From positions 1-64,000 of the forward strand of contig JAOTYK010000017.1 in assembly GCA_029861955.1 (NCBI GenBank): 64,000 bases of DNA, written 5' to 3'. The position numbers and the translations under genes were made by a program. The notes below the pieces were generated by a model. That model did not search any database, had not been told where the DNA came from, and saw only the letters and a program-made list of their open reading frames with translations. The stretch is from Acidobacteriota bacterium. GTDB lineage: Bacteria > Acidobacteriota > Polarisedimenticolia > Polarisedimenticolales > Polarisedimenticolaceae. Shown here piece after piece: positions 54,576 through 63,609 of this stretch (positions are counted from its first letter, which is position 1; each line of letters opens with the position of its first letter).

Positions 54576-56678
54576 GTGGCAAGAGGTTTTCTGTATGCCG
54601 TGACCGTATTCCTCGGAGCCTTCTTGCTGCTTCAGGTGCAGCCGATGCTCGCTCGTCGAATCATCCCCTGGTACGGCGGGACGGCATCCGTGTGGGCCAC
54701 ATGCCTGTTGTTCTTTCAACTGCTGCTGGTCTTCGGTTATGCCTACGCCCACCTCAGTATCCGCTTCTTACGACCCACCTCCCAGGCGGTTCTTCATGCG
54801 CTGTTGTGTGGCGTTGCCCTGCTGGTACCGGCGATGCCGGGTGACGGGTGGAAGCCCTCGCCCGGGCAGTCCCCCTCCGCACACATCCTGACGACGCTGC
54901 TATTCACCGTGGGACCCCGATTCTTTGTGCTGGCTGCGACCGCGCCGCTCTTACAAGCCTGGTTTGCACGGCAGCTGCCGGGTCGCTCACCCTATCCACT
55001 GTATGCACTCTCGAATGCCGGATCGATGTTGGCCTTGCTCGCGTACCCCTTTTTCTTCGAGGCCCGCTTTACGTTGACGGAACAATCCGGCATCTGGTCA
55101 GCCGGTTTCGTGGGTCTCGTACTATTGGCGGTCGTCTTGGGTTGGCAGGCACGGTCGACCCGCGGAAAACGCCAGAAGTCTCCCGATGCCGACGGCCGTT
55201 CCATGCCGACACTCGGCACGTTCGGGTTGTGGGTCGCCTGGTCGGCAAGCGGTGTGATTCTGTTCATGGCAGTGACCAACGAGATGACCCTCAACATGGC
55301 CGCCACACCTGTCATCTGGGTGCTTCCGTTTGCGACCTACCTGCTGAGTTTCATCATTTCGTTTTCCGGGCCGCGGTTCTATCCACGACGGGTTCTGATC
55401 GGGCTGTTGCCGGTTGCGTTGGTTGCCGTCTACCTGATGATGCGAGGGGCGATCGCGACCGGCGCAGACACCCGATATGCCTTTGGCTGGGTCGAGCAGA
55501 TCGTCGTTTACATCGTGGGGTTGTGGGTGCTGTGCCTCATCTGTCACGGCGAGTTGTTTCGGTTGCGTCCGCAGGCCGGCCGACTGACGGAATACTACCT
55601 ATCGATCGCGGTCGGAGGGGCTGCCGGCGGGGCGGCGGTGGCTCTGGCCGCACCTCGCTGGCTACTCCTATCGCAGGAATTTCACGTCGGGATCATTCTT
55701 CTCGTGCTGCTCCTCTTGGTTACGTCCCATCGAGAATCGAAGCCGGCCGACAGTAGCCGTCGCCGACGAATACTGCGTTTCGCAATGTACGGTCTGGCGG
55801 TCTGCACGCTGATCCCACCCATCCAGCAGGCGCGGGAATTATTGCGAAGTTCGGTCATCGTCGAACGCAACTACTACGGATCCATTCGAGTCGTCCAGCT
55901 GGCTCCCGATGAAGTTAAGGACGAACATCGACGTCTCTATCACGGCAAGACACTCCACGGATCACAGTTTCTGGGTGAGGATCGTCGCCGACGGCCGACC
56001 GCCTACTACTCCGAGTTGGCCGCAGGCGGGGCGCTGATGCGATTGACCGCGGATAGGGCTTCTCGGAATGTCGGTGTCGTTGGGCTTGGGGTCGGAACCC
56101 TTGCGACCTACGGCCGTCCCGGAGACCGGTTCTCGTTTTATGAGATCGACCCGGCAATCGTGTCGATTGCTCAGAAGCAGTTCTCCTATCTGGAAGAGAG
56201 CGCTGCCGACCATGAAATCTTTGTGGGAGATGCTCGACTGACACTCGAGCGCCAGTCACCCAACCGGTTCGACGTGCTGATCCTCGATGCCTTCAGCGGT
56301 GATGCGATACCGATTCATCTGTTGACCCGGGAAGCGTTCGCGTTGTTCGACCGACACCTGGCTGCCGATGGCATCATTGCCGTCCACATTTCAAACCGCA
56401 GTGTCGATCTCACGCCGGTGCTCTACAACATCGCCGACAATCTCGATCTGAACGCCCTCAACATTCGGACCCTCTACGACGATCCAGAGCAGCTTATCTC
56501 GCAGTCGGACTGGATGGTCCTGTCGACCAATGTGGCTCGCCTCGATCAGTTGCTGGAGTATTTTAAACCCCATCACGAGGCTGGACGGGTGCGGCTGTTT
56601 CTTGGGGATCCCGAACGTTACCGCAAGATTCCGCTCTGGACCGATGACTACAGCAATATCTTCCGGGTCATGCGTTAA
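54576..56678 (+). CDS. Membrane protein fused to spermidine synthase-like methyltransferase fold domain
   Basis: A 700-residue protein of the 'fused MFS/spermidine synthase' type. About ten to twelve membrane spans (residues 1-400, e.g. LGAFLLLQVQPMLARRIIPW, YPLYALSNAGSMLALLAYPF) are followed by a soluble Rossmann domain (about 430-690) with VGVVGLGVGTLATYG, FYEIDPAIVSIA and LILDAFSGDAIPIHLLT. These proteins are not proven polyamine synthases. GTG 54576 has GAGGAAGAGG upstream. Confidence 0.87.
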   Translation: MARGFLYAVTVFLGAFLLLQVQPMLARRIIPWYGGTASVWATCLLFFQLLLVFGYAYAHLSIRFLRPTSQAVLHALLCGVALLVPAMPGDGWKPSPGQSPSAHILTTLLFTVGPRFFVLAATAPLLQAWFARQLPGRSPYPLYALSNAGSMLALLAYPFFFEARFTLTEQSGIWSAGFVGLVLLAVVLGWQARSTRGKRQKSPDADGRSMPTLGTFGLWVAWSASGVILFMAVTNEMTLNMAATPVIWVLPFATYLLSFIISFSGPRFYPRRVLIGLLPVALVAVYLMMRGAIATGADTRYAFGWVEQIVVYIVGLWVLCLICHGELFRLRPQAGRLTEYYLSIAVGGAAGGAAVALAAPRWLLLSQEFHVGIILLVLLLLVTSHRESKPADSSRRRRILRFAMYGLAVCTLIPPIQQARELLRSSVIVERNYYGSIRVVQLAPDEVKDEHRRLYHGKTLHGSQFLGEDRRRRPTAYYSELAAGGALMRLTADRASRNVGVVGLGVGTLATYGRPGDRFSFYEIDPAIVSIAQKQFSYLEESAADHEIFVGDARLTLERQSPNRFDVLILDAFSGDAIPIHLLTREAFALFDRHLAADGIIAVHISNRSVDLTPVLYNIADNLDLNALNIRTLYDDPEQLISQSDWMVLSTNVARLDQLLEYFKPHHEAGRVRLFLGDPERYRKIPLWTDDYSNIFRVMR

Positions 56679-56686
56679 CCCGACCG

Positions 56687-57070
56687 CTAGCCCTCGCTTC
56701 GCGGCAGGCGGGCAACCCGCTCTCGTGCGCAGAACGGCAAGGCCACAACGAGCTCGTCGTCGACATCCCGGCGCCAACCCATCACGGCGTCGCGAAGAAT
56801 CTCGAGGTACGTCGTCAGCTGATCGTCGTCCAGCCCTGGCAAACTCTCGTGAAACAGCACGACCCGATGGCTGTCGATCCAGGACAGGTCGCGCAGGCAC
56901 TCTTCGAGCGCATCCCAGTTGGCACCGAAGTAGTCGGGCAAGGCGAGTTGCCGGGCCAGGCAGCGAAACAACGCTTCGCGCCCGTCGATTCCCGACGGCA
57001 CGACCGCAACGTGTGCGAGCCGGACTCCGACGCTTTCGACCTCGTCGGCGTAAACGAACGGATCGATCAT
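56687..57070 (-). CDS. Barstar-family ribonuclease inhibitor
   Basis: A 127-residue cytoplasmic protein with the barstar core LPDYFGANWDALEECLRDLS, matching the barstar helix that plugs the barnase active site (the second key Asp reads Glu here). It would protect the cell from the RNase encoded just upstream. The start ATG 57070 overlaps the RNase stop (ATGA), a coupled pair. A longer frame to 57124 lies inside the RNase gene and is rejected. Confidence 0.87.
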   Translation of the reverse strand: MIDPFVYADEVESVGVRLAHVAVVPSGIDGREALFRCLARQLALPDYFGANWDALEECLRDLSWIDSHRVVLFHESLPGLDDDQLTTYLEILRDAVMGWRRDVDDELVVALPFCARERVARLPRSEG

Positions 57071-57495
57071 GGCTCTTGAACTCCGAGCTCGATGAAGCTC
57101 GCATAGTGATCGGGCGTGTACCACCAGTCACCGTCGTCGCCGACGACCAGCCGCTGCGGTCCGGGGCCGTTCAGATCGTCGGTCGGGTGAACATACTCCC
57201 GATAATAGCCCCGCGGTTTTTGCGGCAGCAGCCGCTCTCGGTTGCCGAAGACCGAGCCGTCGTTCCGATGCGGGTGCTGGATGCCTGCGCGGATTCGCTC
57301 GATCGAGGCGGTCAGATCGACAGAACCGCGGTAGATCACCTCTCCGTAGTTCTTGATCGCGACGTTCTCGACGACCTGCCGGATCCCACCCGCCGACGCA
57401 GCCTCTCCTTGCGTCCGGGTGTCGGTTCCAAACTGGAGGTAGCCGAACGCCATCAGCGCCAACAGCACCGCCAACCCAAACAGCTTGATCTTCAT
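57067..57495 (-). CDS. Barnase-like secreted guanyl-specific ribonuclease
   Basis: A 142-residue microbial RNase of the N1/T1/barnase family. The N-terminal hydrophobic segment (KIKLFGLAVLLALMAFGYLQ) is an export signal or anchor. Catalytic residues are in place: Glu in GYYREYVHP, Arg in PQRLVVGDD, His in YTPDHYASF. It should cut single-stranded RNA at G, outside the cell or in neighbours, and is held in check inside by the adjoining barstar gene. Confidence 0.87.
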   Translation of the reverse strand: MKIKLFGLAVLLALMAFGYLQFGTDTRTQGEAASAGGIRQVVENVAIKNYGEVIYRGSVDLTASIERIRAGIQHPHRNDGSVFGNRERLLPQKPRGYYREYVHPTDDLNGPGPQRLVVGDDGDWWYTPDHYASFIELGVQEP

Positions 57496-57751
57496 GGATT
57501 CAGCTCCCCACGCACCATGCCGCGCGGATTGTTCGGGGGAATCTCTGTGCTGTCAAGCCGTGGCCCCCCGGTGGCCGCACTGGAGCAAACCGGTGTCGTA
57601 CCCCGGGAGATAGGTCACGGAACCCAATATACGCATGTTCACGTATTGTCAGAGCGCGGCGCTGTGAGTAAAAAGTCCAGGAACCTTGGATCTTCTCGTT
57701 CGATCGCCGTTGGTCGTACCAGAGTTCTGAGGAGTATTCGAAAGGACTGCC

Positions 57752-58774
57752 GTGAACAAGTACCCATTTGCCTGTCTGGCGCTTTGTATCCTCCTGAGTC
57801 TCGTCCTGAGCGTGGACCGTATGGACGCGCATCCCCGCTACTACGACGAGAACGAGACGCCCGGTTCCAACTGTTCCCAGTGCCACAGCGCCTTCACCGA
57901 CAATTTTTCACCGGGCGGAGCCATCATTCCCACCAGCAAGCACGAAATGCACCGGAATTCAGGCAACATGAACGCGACCTGCAACTTGTGTCACACGAAC
58001 GGCGACGGTAGGAACCCTTTCATGGGTTCCTCGCAAGGCGCTTCGGGTATCGGGTATGGATGTAGCGGTTGCCACGGGCGGTTGGCGGATGTCGGAAACG
58101 CCGTCGCGGGATCGGCGGAACTCTCGGGTTCCGGGGCGGGCCTACGCCAGCATCACTTCAACGCGGGACAAACCTTATGCGAGACTTGTCACGCCGACGC
58201 AAACCCGGCCAACTACACACCCGTCGGCGAGGACGTGAACCCACCCTACTACGGTGTAACGGCGGATTCCGACGCCGCGGAACCCTGCAACCCGACCGCG
58301 ACGGCGAACCTCAACGAAAACTGGTCGCTGATGGATTTCGAGGGTCTGGACAACGACGGCGATTCGGTCTACGACGCGCTCGATACGGACTGTATGCCAG
58401 TCACGGCGTCGCCCGGTGAGACCGCGGGCGATACGCTCCTGCAGGTCCTGGTCACGGCCAGCACCGCGACGACAATCTCCACAAGCTACGGACCGGCCTG
58501 CGGGGTAACGGGCAACACCATCGCGTTCGGCCCATTGAGCAACGTTTCGACTTACGGCTACAGCGGCGAGACGTGCGGGTTCGACAACAGCGGCTCGGTC
58601 ACCTGGGACTACGCCGCAGCCGGCGCACCCACGTCGTTATTCTTCCTGATCGTGGGCAACGACGGTGCGCTCGAGGGATCCTACGGCACTGATAGCGACG
58701 GTACAGAGAGGCCGCGCCACACCACCAACGTGTCGTGCCTACTTCCGCAGAATCTCGCAGGCCGCTGCGACTGA
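57752..58774 (+). CDS. Exported tetraheme cytochrome c-like protein
   Basis: A 340-residue secreted protein. Signal peptide YPFACLALCILLSLVLSVDR, then four CxxCH sites in the first 150 residues: CSQCH, CNLCH, CSGCH and CETCH, with extra His (SKHEMH, QHHF) as likely axial ligands. The last 130 residues are a beta-rich region ending GSYGTDSDGTERPRHT. Probably a periplasmic or surface electron carrier. GTG 57752 with AAAGGA upstream. Confidence 0.8.
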   Translation: MNKYPFACLALCILLSLVLSVDRMDAHPRYYDENETPGSNCSQCHSAFTDNFSPGGAIIPTSKHEMHRNSGNMNATCNLCHTNGDGRNPFMGSSQGASGIGYGCSGCHGRLADVGNAVAGSAELSGSGAGLRQHHFNAGQTLCETCHADANPANYTPVGEDVNPPYYGVTADSDAAEPCNPTATANLNENWSLMDFEGLDNDGDSVYDALDTDCMPVTASPGETAGDTLLQVLVTASTATTISTSYGPACGVTGNTIAFGPLSNVSTYGYSGETCGFDNSGSVTWDYAAAGAPTSLFFLIVGNDGALEGSYGTDSDGTERPRHTTNVSCLLPQNLAGRCD

Positions 58775-58895
58775 TTGGATGACGTCGATCCTCTGGGAGG
58801 CCGGGTGGCCCGCGCTCGCGGGTCATTGCGGCTTCGGCGTCTAGGCCGGTCGGATAAGGCAGGGGCACGAATCAGGGTTCGCGGCGGCCCCCGGA

Positions 58896-58998
58896 GGCGG
58901 CCTGGATCAACGGCGTCGCTCCGGACGACTCTCCCCTACAGGACATCTCGTCGCTCAGCGAACCGATGACCCGACCTGCCCCTGAGGGGGGGCAGGTA
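58896..58998 (+). pseudogene. Shrunken paralogue of the 40.7-kb thrombospondin-repeat gene
   Basis: The plus strand reads [19 protein letters not shown], matching two parts of the 40656-41963 protein joined together, then the exact 35-bp gene end (58964-58998 = inverted 40643-40677) including stop and hairpin. 58911-58956 matches 41409-41454 inverted at 43 of 46 bases. The middle of the gene has been lost. Confidence 0.75.
58974..58997 (+). terminator. Hairpin copy from the lost paralogue
   Basis: Same 9-bp stem and 6-nt loop as 40644-40667, opposite orientation; no T-run. It may now act as a 3' boundary for the tetraheme gene transcript. Confidence 0.4.
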
Positions 58999-59139
58999 AG
59001 ACATTTCAACATTCCGGAACGACGAGGGATCAAGGCAGGGCCGCTCCGCGCGCAGTCTGGTTTTGCCGGACCCCATTGAAGTATGCTCCCGGTAACGATG
59101 TCCCTGCGGCCGCGAGGCCGCGAAAGGTGAGGTGACGCG

Positions 59140-61077
59140 ATGACCGGATCACGCGAATCCTCGGTCGACGGGCCGACACCTGCGCGGATCTTCGGGATTA
59201 CGGTCGACCGGCTGACGGTCCGGCTGGCCGTCGGGATCACCCTGTTCGTCGTCGTCCCGCTCGCCGCGGGGCTCTACGTGCTGTCCCAGCGGCAATACGA
59301 TCGTGGTATCGAGGCGCGGCGAAGTGCGGCGGAATCCGAGAACCGGATCCTCGAGGCGGCGTTGCGGCACCGGATGATGGAGCGCGACACCACGTTGCTG
59401 GAGACCATCCTGAGCGAGATCGCCGCGCACCCCGAGGTGCGGAGCATCATGATCGTCGATCATGACGGCGAGGTGCGAATCTCGAGCGAGTCCTCGAGGG
59501 TCGGGTCGCAACTGCCCAAGGAATCGCCGACGTGCCTGGTTTGCCACGAGAAGGACCCACTGAAACGGGATCGCTGGATCCTGCTGGACGAGGAGGAGGG
59601 TGGGATCCTTCGCGCGGTACAGCCGATCGAGAACCGGCCGGAGTGCCACACCTGTCACGAACCGGACGAGCAGTACAACGGAATGCTGCTGCTGGACATC
59701 TCGCTGGATCAGCTGGAGGCCCAGCTCAGTCGGGATCGTACCCGCATCGTCGTCGGCGCCGGCTTGCTTGCCCTGTTGCTGCTCGGCGGCGTGGGTCTTC
59801 TGGTCCGCTCGTTGATCCTCCAGCGACTGGCGCGCGTGGGCAGCGCGGCGCGTTCGATCGCCGCCGGCAACTTCTCCGAACGGGTGCCGACGGGCGGGAA
59901 CGACGTGATCTCGATCCTGGCGAACGACTTCAACAACATGGCCGGCTCCGTCTCCGAGTTGATCGCCGAGGTACATCAGCAGGAAGCCCAGCTGTCGAGC
60001 GTGATGAACAGCCTGGATGACGGGCTGGTGGTGCTGGACCGGGAAGGACGGATCGTGGCCTGCAATCAGTCCTTCTCGCGGCGTGTCGGCAAGACGCCGG
60101 ACGTGCTGCAAACCCAGCTCTGCCACGATGCCGTCGAGGGGGTGCTTCCGTGCTGCCAGGACGGGGACGAGTGCCCGGGGTCCCGCTGCCTGACGACCGG
60201 AGAGATGCAGCGAGCCACGTTCCGTACCTCGTCGGCGACCGACGAGACCGAGCGGGTGGAGGAGGTCTACTCGTCGCCCGTGCTCGACAGCCGGCGCGAG
60301 GTCGTGCAGGTGGTCGAGGTGTGGCGGGACATCACCGAACGCGTTAAAGAAGAAGAGCACCTCGCGGAGATCGAGCGGCTCGTTTCGCTGGGGACGCTCG
60401 CCTCGGGTTTCTCTCACGAGGTCAACACACCGCTGGCCTCGATCCTGATGTCGGCCGAATCCGTCATCGGCCGCATCGACGAGGCCGCCCCCGCCGGTTC
60501 TCCCGCCGACCTGCTGCCCTCGATCCGGGAGTCGGCGGAGATCGTTCGCAAGCAGGTACTGCGCTGCCGCAAGACGACGGAACAGTTCCTTCGTTTTTCA
60601 CGGGGTGTTCCACCGTCGATCGACCCGATCGACCTGGGCAAACACGTGACCGAAACCGTCTCGCTCACCCGGCCGACCGCTCGCGAGAACAACGTCGATC
60701 TACGCTTCGAAGCGCCGGACGGGAACCCCAGCGTGCGCGCGAACGCCGAGCTCGTGCAGCACGTCGTGCTGAACCTGCTGATCAATGCGATCCAGTCGTG
60801 CGGTGAGGAAGGCGGAACGGTCGAGGTGAGCTTCGCGATGGACCGGAAGAAAACGTGCGTGCTTATCCGCGACACGGGCAGCGGCATCCGTTCCGAGGAT
60901 TGCCGGCATCTGTTCGAGCCTTTCCGCAGCCGTAAGCCGCGGGGGACCGGCCTGGGTCTGTTTCTGTCCCGGACCTTGATGCGGCGCTTCGGCGGGGACA
61001 TTCGCCTCGTGGAGACCGAGGTCGGCGTCGGATCCTGTTTCGAGATCGTCTTTCACTGTGTGACGGAGGCCCCGTGA
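59140..61077 (+). CDS. Sensor histidine kinase with periplasmic diheme (CxxCH) sensor, HAMP and PAS
   Basis: A 645-residue membrane kinase. TM1 about residues 28-48; periplasmic sensor 49-200 with two heme-c sites, C132-H136 (CLVCH) and C169-H173 (CHTCH); TM2 about 203-222; HAMP; PAS (285-400) with a Cys cluster (C328, C338, C339, C345, C350); HisKA with H426 in SGFSHEVNTPLAS; and ATPase motifs LINAIQS, DTGSGI and GTGLGLFLSR. It probably senses redox state. It overlaps its NtrC partner by one base. Confidence 0.92.
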   Translation: MTGSRESSVDGPTPARIFGITVDRLTVRLAVGITLFVVVPLAAGLYVLSQRQYDRGIEARRSAAESENRILEAALRHRMMERDTTLLETILSEIAAHPEVRSIMIVDHDGEVRISSESSRVGSQLPKESPTCLVCHEKDPLKRDRWILLDEEEGGILRAVQPIENRPECHTCHEPDEQYNGMLLLDISLDQLEAQLSRDRTRIVVGAGLLALLLLGGVGLLVRSLILQRLARVGSAARSIAAGNFSERVPTGGNDVISILANDFNNMAGSVSELIAEVHQQEAQLSSVMNSLDDGLVVLDREGRIVACNQSFSRRVGKTPDVLQTQLCHDAVEGVLPCCQDGDECPGSRCLTTGEMQRATFRTSSATDETERVEEVYSSPVLDSRREVVQVVEVWRDITERVKEEEHLAEIERLVSLGTLASGFSHEVNTPLASILMSAESVIGRIDEAAPAGSPADLLPSIRESAEIVRKQVLRCRKTTEQFLRFSRGVPPSIDPIDLGKHVTETVSLTRPTARENNVDLRFEAPDGNPSVRANAELVQHVVLNLLINAIQSCGEEGGTVEVSFAMDRKKTCVLIRDTGSGIRSEDCRHLFEPFRSRKPRGTGLGLFLSRTLMRRFGGDIRLVETEVGVGSCFEIVFHCVTEAP

Positions 61078-62456
61078 TGGCCGAACGTACGGAGTCGCGA
61101 CGAATCCTGCTGGTGGACGACGACGAGACCTTCCGCCAGGTGCTCGGCTCGGAGCTGTCTCGCCTCGGACACGACGTGAGTGTCGCTCCGACGGGCGGCG
61201 ATGGCGTGACCGTCGCCTGCCGGGACATCCCCGAGGTGATCCTGCTCGATATGCGGCTCCCCGACATGGACGGCCTGGAGGTGCTGGGGAAGATCCGCGA
61301 ACGAAACCTACCGTCGGGTGTCATCGTGCTCACCGGGCACGGGACGATCGACACGGCGATCCAGGCGATCCGCCTCGGCGCCCACGATTACCTGGAGAAA
61401 CCCTGCCAGGTGGCCCAAGTCGAGCTGGCGGTCCAGAAGACCCACGAACACCTGGCGCTGGTGCGGCGCCAGCGGGTTCTCCAGGACGGCTATTCGCCTC
61501 CCGACGCTGAGTCGCGGATGGTCGGGACAAGTCCCGCGTTCAACCGCTTGCGCAAGAGGATCTCGCGCATCGCCGTCGTGGACTCCACGACGATGATCCG
61601 TGGTGAGACCGGGGTCGGCAAGGAGCTGGTCGCCGCCCGCTTGCACGCCCAGAGTCCTCGCGCCGACGCGCCGTTCGTGGTGGTGGACTGCGCGGTGCTG
61701 GACGAGGACCTGCTTCGCAGCGAGCTGTTCGGTCACGAGCGCGGCTCCTTCACCGGCGCGACACGGGCGAAGCACGGTCTGTTCGAGGTCGCCCACGGCG
61801 GGACGCTGGTTCTCGACGAAGTCGGCGACACGCCCCCCACGATCCAAGCTAAGCTGCTGCGAGTCCTGGAGACGGGACGCTTCCGTCATCTCGGTGGGAA
61901 CCGCGAGATCGCGGTCGATGTGCGCGTCGTGTCGGCCACCAACCGCGACCTCGAGGCGGCGATCTCGAAGCGACGTTTCCGCGAGGATCTCTACTTCAGG
62001 CTGGCGACGCTCTCGATCACTGTGCCGCCGCTGCGCGAGCGCACGGAAGATATCCCGGTGCTGGTGGAGCACTACACGGAACGCCTCAACCGCCGGTTGT
62101 CGCTGTCGGCGCGCTTCAGTGGCGCGGCCGTCGAACTGATGCAGCGTTACCCCTGGCCGGGGAACGTACGCGAGCTTATCCACGGAATGGAACAGGCGAT
62201 GGTCCTGGCGGAGCGCGAGGAGATCGGCCCCGAGGGTCTTCCCGCGGTGATCCGGCGCGCCGCCGGAGCCTCCCTGGCAACGCCGGACGGGCCGGAACCC
62301 GTCGCTCTGCGCGAGGTCCAGCGCCGGCACATCCTCTCCGTGCTCGAAGCCTGTGACGGAAACCGCTCGCAGGCGGCCCAGCGGCTCGAGATCAGCGAGC
62401 GCAACCTCCGCCGGTTGCTCAAGAAGTACGAGGAGTCGCCACCGGACGACGCCTGA
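61077..62456 (+). CDS. NtrC-family sigma-54 response regulator
   Basis: A 459-residue activator: receiver (1-120; phospho-Asp in [12 protein letters not shown], Lys in EKPC), AAA+ domain (about 145-375; Walker [15 protein letters not shown], sigma-54 contact loop GSFTGA, Walker [10 protein letters not shown]) and a Fis-type HTH (about 410-455, [20 protein letters not shown]). ATG 61077 has GGAGG 7 bases before it; GTG 61074 is an alternative. It is followed by a sigma-54 promoter, its likely target. Confidence 0.94.
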   Translation: MAERTESRRILLVDDDETFRQVLGSELSRLGHDVSVAPTGGDGVTVACRDIPEVILLDMRLPDMDGLEVLGKIRERNLPSGVIVLTGHGTIDTAIQAIRLGAHDYLEKPCQVAQVELAVQKTHEHLALVRRQRVLQDGYSPPDAESRMVGTSPAFNRLRKRISRIAVVDSTTMIRGETGVGKELVAARLHAQSPRADAPFVVVDCAVLDEDLLRSELFGHERGSFTGATRAKHGLFEVAHGGTLVLDEVGDTPPTIQAKLLRVLETGRFRHLGGNREIAVDVRVVSATNRDLEAAISKRRFREDLYFRLATLSITVPPLRERTEDIPVLVEHYTERLNRRLSLSARFSGAAVELMQRYPWPGNVRELIHGMEQAMVLAEREEIGPEGLPAVIRRAAGASLATPDGPEPVALREVQRRHILSVLEACDGNRSQAAQRLEISERNLRRLLKKYEESPPDDA

Positions 62457-62490
62457 TCGTACCGCGGACCGGCATCTAAAATGCGGCACC

Positions 62491-62526
62491 GGACAGGATG
62501 TCCACGCCGGCCGGACATTGCGTCCG
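62491..62526 (+). promoter_or_regulatory. Two palindromes, probable activator binding sites (UAS)
   Basis: GGACAggaTGTCC (62491-62503) and CGGACattgcGTCCG (62512-62526) have centres 22 bp apart, two helical turns, and lie about 60-80 bp upstream of the sigma-54 promoter, the usual place for NtrC-type dimers. Confidence 0.5.
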
Positions 62527-62577
62527 CCCCCGGGGGGCCGCCGCTGTCGCAAGCCAACCAAACGGACCCTTTTTCAG

Positions 62578-62593
62578 TGGCATCCCTCTTGCA
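62578..62593 (+). promoter_or_regulatory. Sigma-54 (RpoN) promoter
   Basis: TGGCATCCCTCTTGCA: the -24 GG and -12 GC are exactly 12 bp apart, with TGGCA and TTGCA near consensus. It lies 45 bp before the ATG of the next gene and 120 bp after the sigma-54 activator gene. Confidence 0.75.
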
Positions 62594-62637
62594 ACCCCAC
62601 GTCCGACATGAAGAACGTCGACCAGGAGGGGTGAGTC

Positions 62638-63078
62638 ATGGAAGGTCTTTTGCTGTTCTTGTTCACGGGTGGGGTTTTCATCGGGATGTACCTGATCCTG
62701 GATATCGGGTATCGGAGCATCGAAGCCGAGAGAGCGACGTCGGAAACCACGCAGGCCGCGCGGCAGGTCCTGCAGCAGCCGCGCTTCTTCGCCAAGGCTG
62801 AAGAGACGGCTCCTGCCGAACAGGTGCCGCTGGTTCCGGCGCATCTCATCGCCCAACTGGAGCAGCGCCTGCGGCTCGAATACGCGGACGCCTCCCGGTT
62901 CGCGAGCCAGCCCTCCAAGGAAGGGATCTGCGACGGCTACGCCGCCTACGTGGACGCCATGGCCGGCGATCTCGGGCGTCATATTCAGCGCGAGAGCGCT
63001 GCGACGACGGCCTTCGTCGCGCGGCCATCCCTGGAGCGCCTGTTTTCGAACCCGAAAACCGAAACACCGCTCCAGTAG
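62638..63078 (+). CDS. Hypothetical single-span membrane protein of a cytochrome operon
   Basis: A 146-residue protein with one N-terminal membrane segment (about residues 3-24, GLLLFLFTGGVFIGMYLILD) and a soluble, mostly helical rest with a single Cys (KEGICDGYAAYVDAM). No family recognised. GAGG lies upstream of ATG 62638. It is the first gene behind the sigma-54 promoter, so it is presumably part of the redox module. Confidence 0.7.
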   Translation: MEGLLLFLFTGGVFIGMYLILDIGYRSIEAERATSETTQAARQVLQQPRFFAKAEETAPAEQVPLVPAHLIAQLEQRLRLEYADASRFASQPSKEGICDGYAAYVDAMAGDLGRHIQRESAATTAFVARPSLERLFSNPKTETPLQ

Positions 63079-63090
63079 GCGAGTGATATC

Positions 63091-63582
63091 GTGAGGAGCG
63101 TACTGGGCGACTGCCAACTTTTCGAAAACCTCGACGAAAAACACCTGAGTCGGATCGAGCAACTCGCCGAGCGTCGAGAGCTGACGCCGGGCGAAAAACT
63201 GTTCGACCTCGGTGCGGAGGCGGATCACGTCTTCGTGGTCCTCGACGGGACCCTCGAGATCTGCGTCCCGCTGTCGATTCATGGAACGGTTCGCGAGGTC
63301 GCCATCGCTTCCGAGAACGCGGGCACGACACTCGGCTGGTCGGCCTTCGTCAAACCCTATCGTTTCCGCCTGTCCGCGCGTGCGGCAACCACCGCCAGCG
63401 TTGCTGCGTTCGAGCGCTCTGCGTTGCTCGGCCTCATCGAAGAGGATCCGAAGTTCGGCTGCGTCGTCCTGTGCAGGATCGCCGAGATTATCAGCGAGCG
63501 GCTTCTCACCGTGCAGGCCCTGTGGGCCCGGGAGTTACAGCGGACGATCACCGAAGGGGAGCAACTGCCGCCCCAGCATTAG
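63091..63582 (+). CDS. Stand-alone cyclic-nucleotide-binding (Crp-like) domain protein
   Basis: A 163-residue protein with the cNMP-binding beta-roll (about residues 8-120: CQLFENLDEKHLSRIEQLAE, LTPGEKLFDLGAEADHVFVV, GTLEICVPLS) and a C-terminal helix, but no helix-turn-helix. It may be a small-molecule or redox sensor that acts on a partner in the operon. GTG start at 63091, 12 bp after the preceding gene. Confidence 0.82.
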   Translation: MRSVLGDCQLFENLDEKHLSRIEQLAERRELTPGEKLFDLGAEADHVFVVLDGTLEICVPLSIHGTVREVAIASENAGTTLGWSAFVKPYRFRLSARAATTASVAAFERSALLGLIEEDPKFGCVVLCRIAEIISERLLTVQALWARELQRTITEGEQLPPQH

Positions 63583-63609
63583 CCGCGCCCAGTTGAGGAG
63601 GGGAGATCG

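Larger units (their letters stand above)
58775..59139 (+). other. Spacer with decayed gene remnant before the sensor kinase
   Basis: 365 bp with no intact gene. It contains the remnant at 58896-58998. The last 35 bp, with AAAGGTGAGGTGA just before ATG 59140, is the ribosome site of the kinase gene. Confidence 0.6.
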
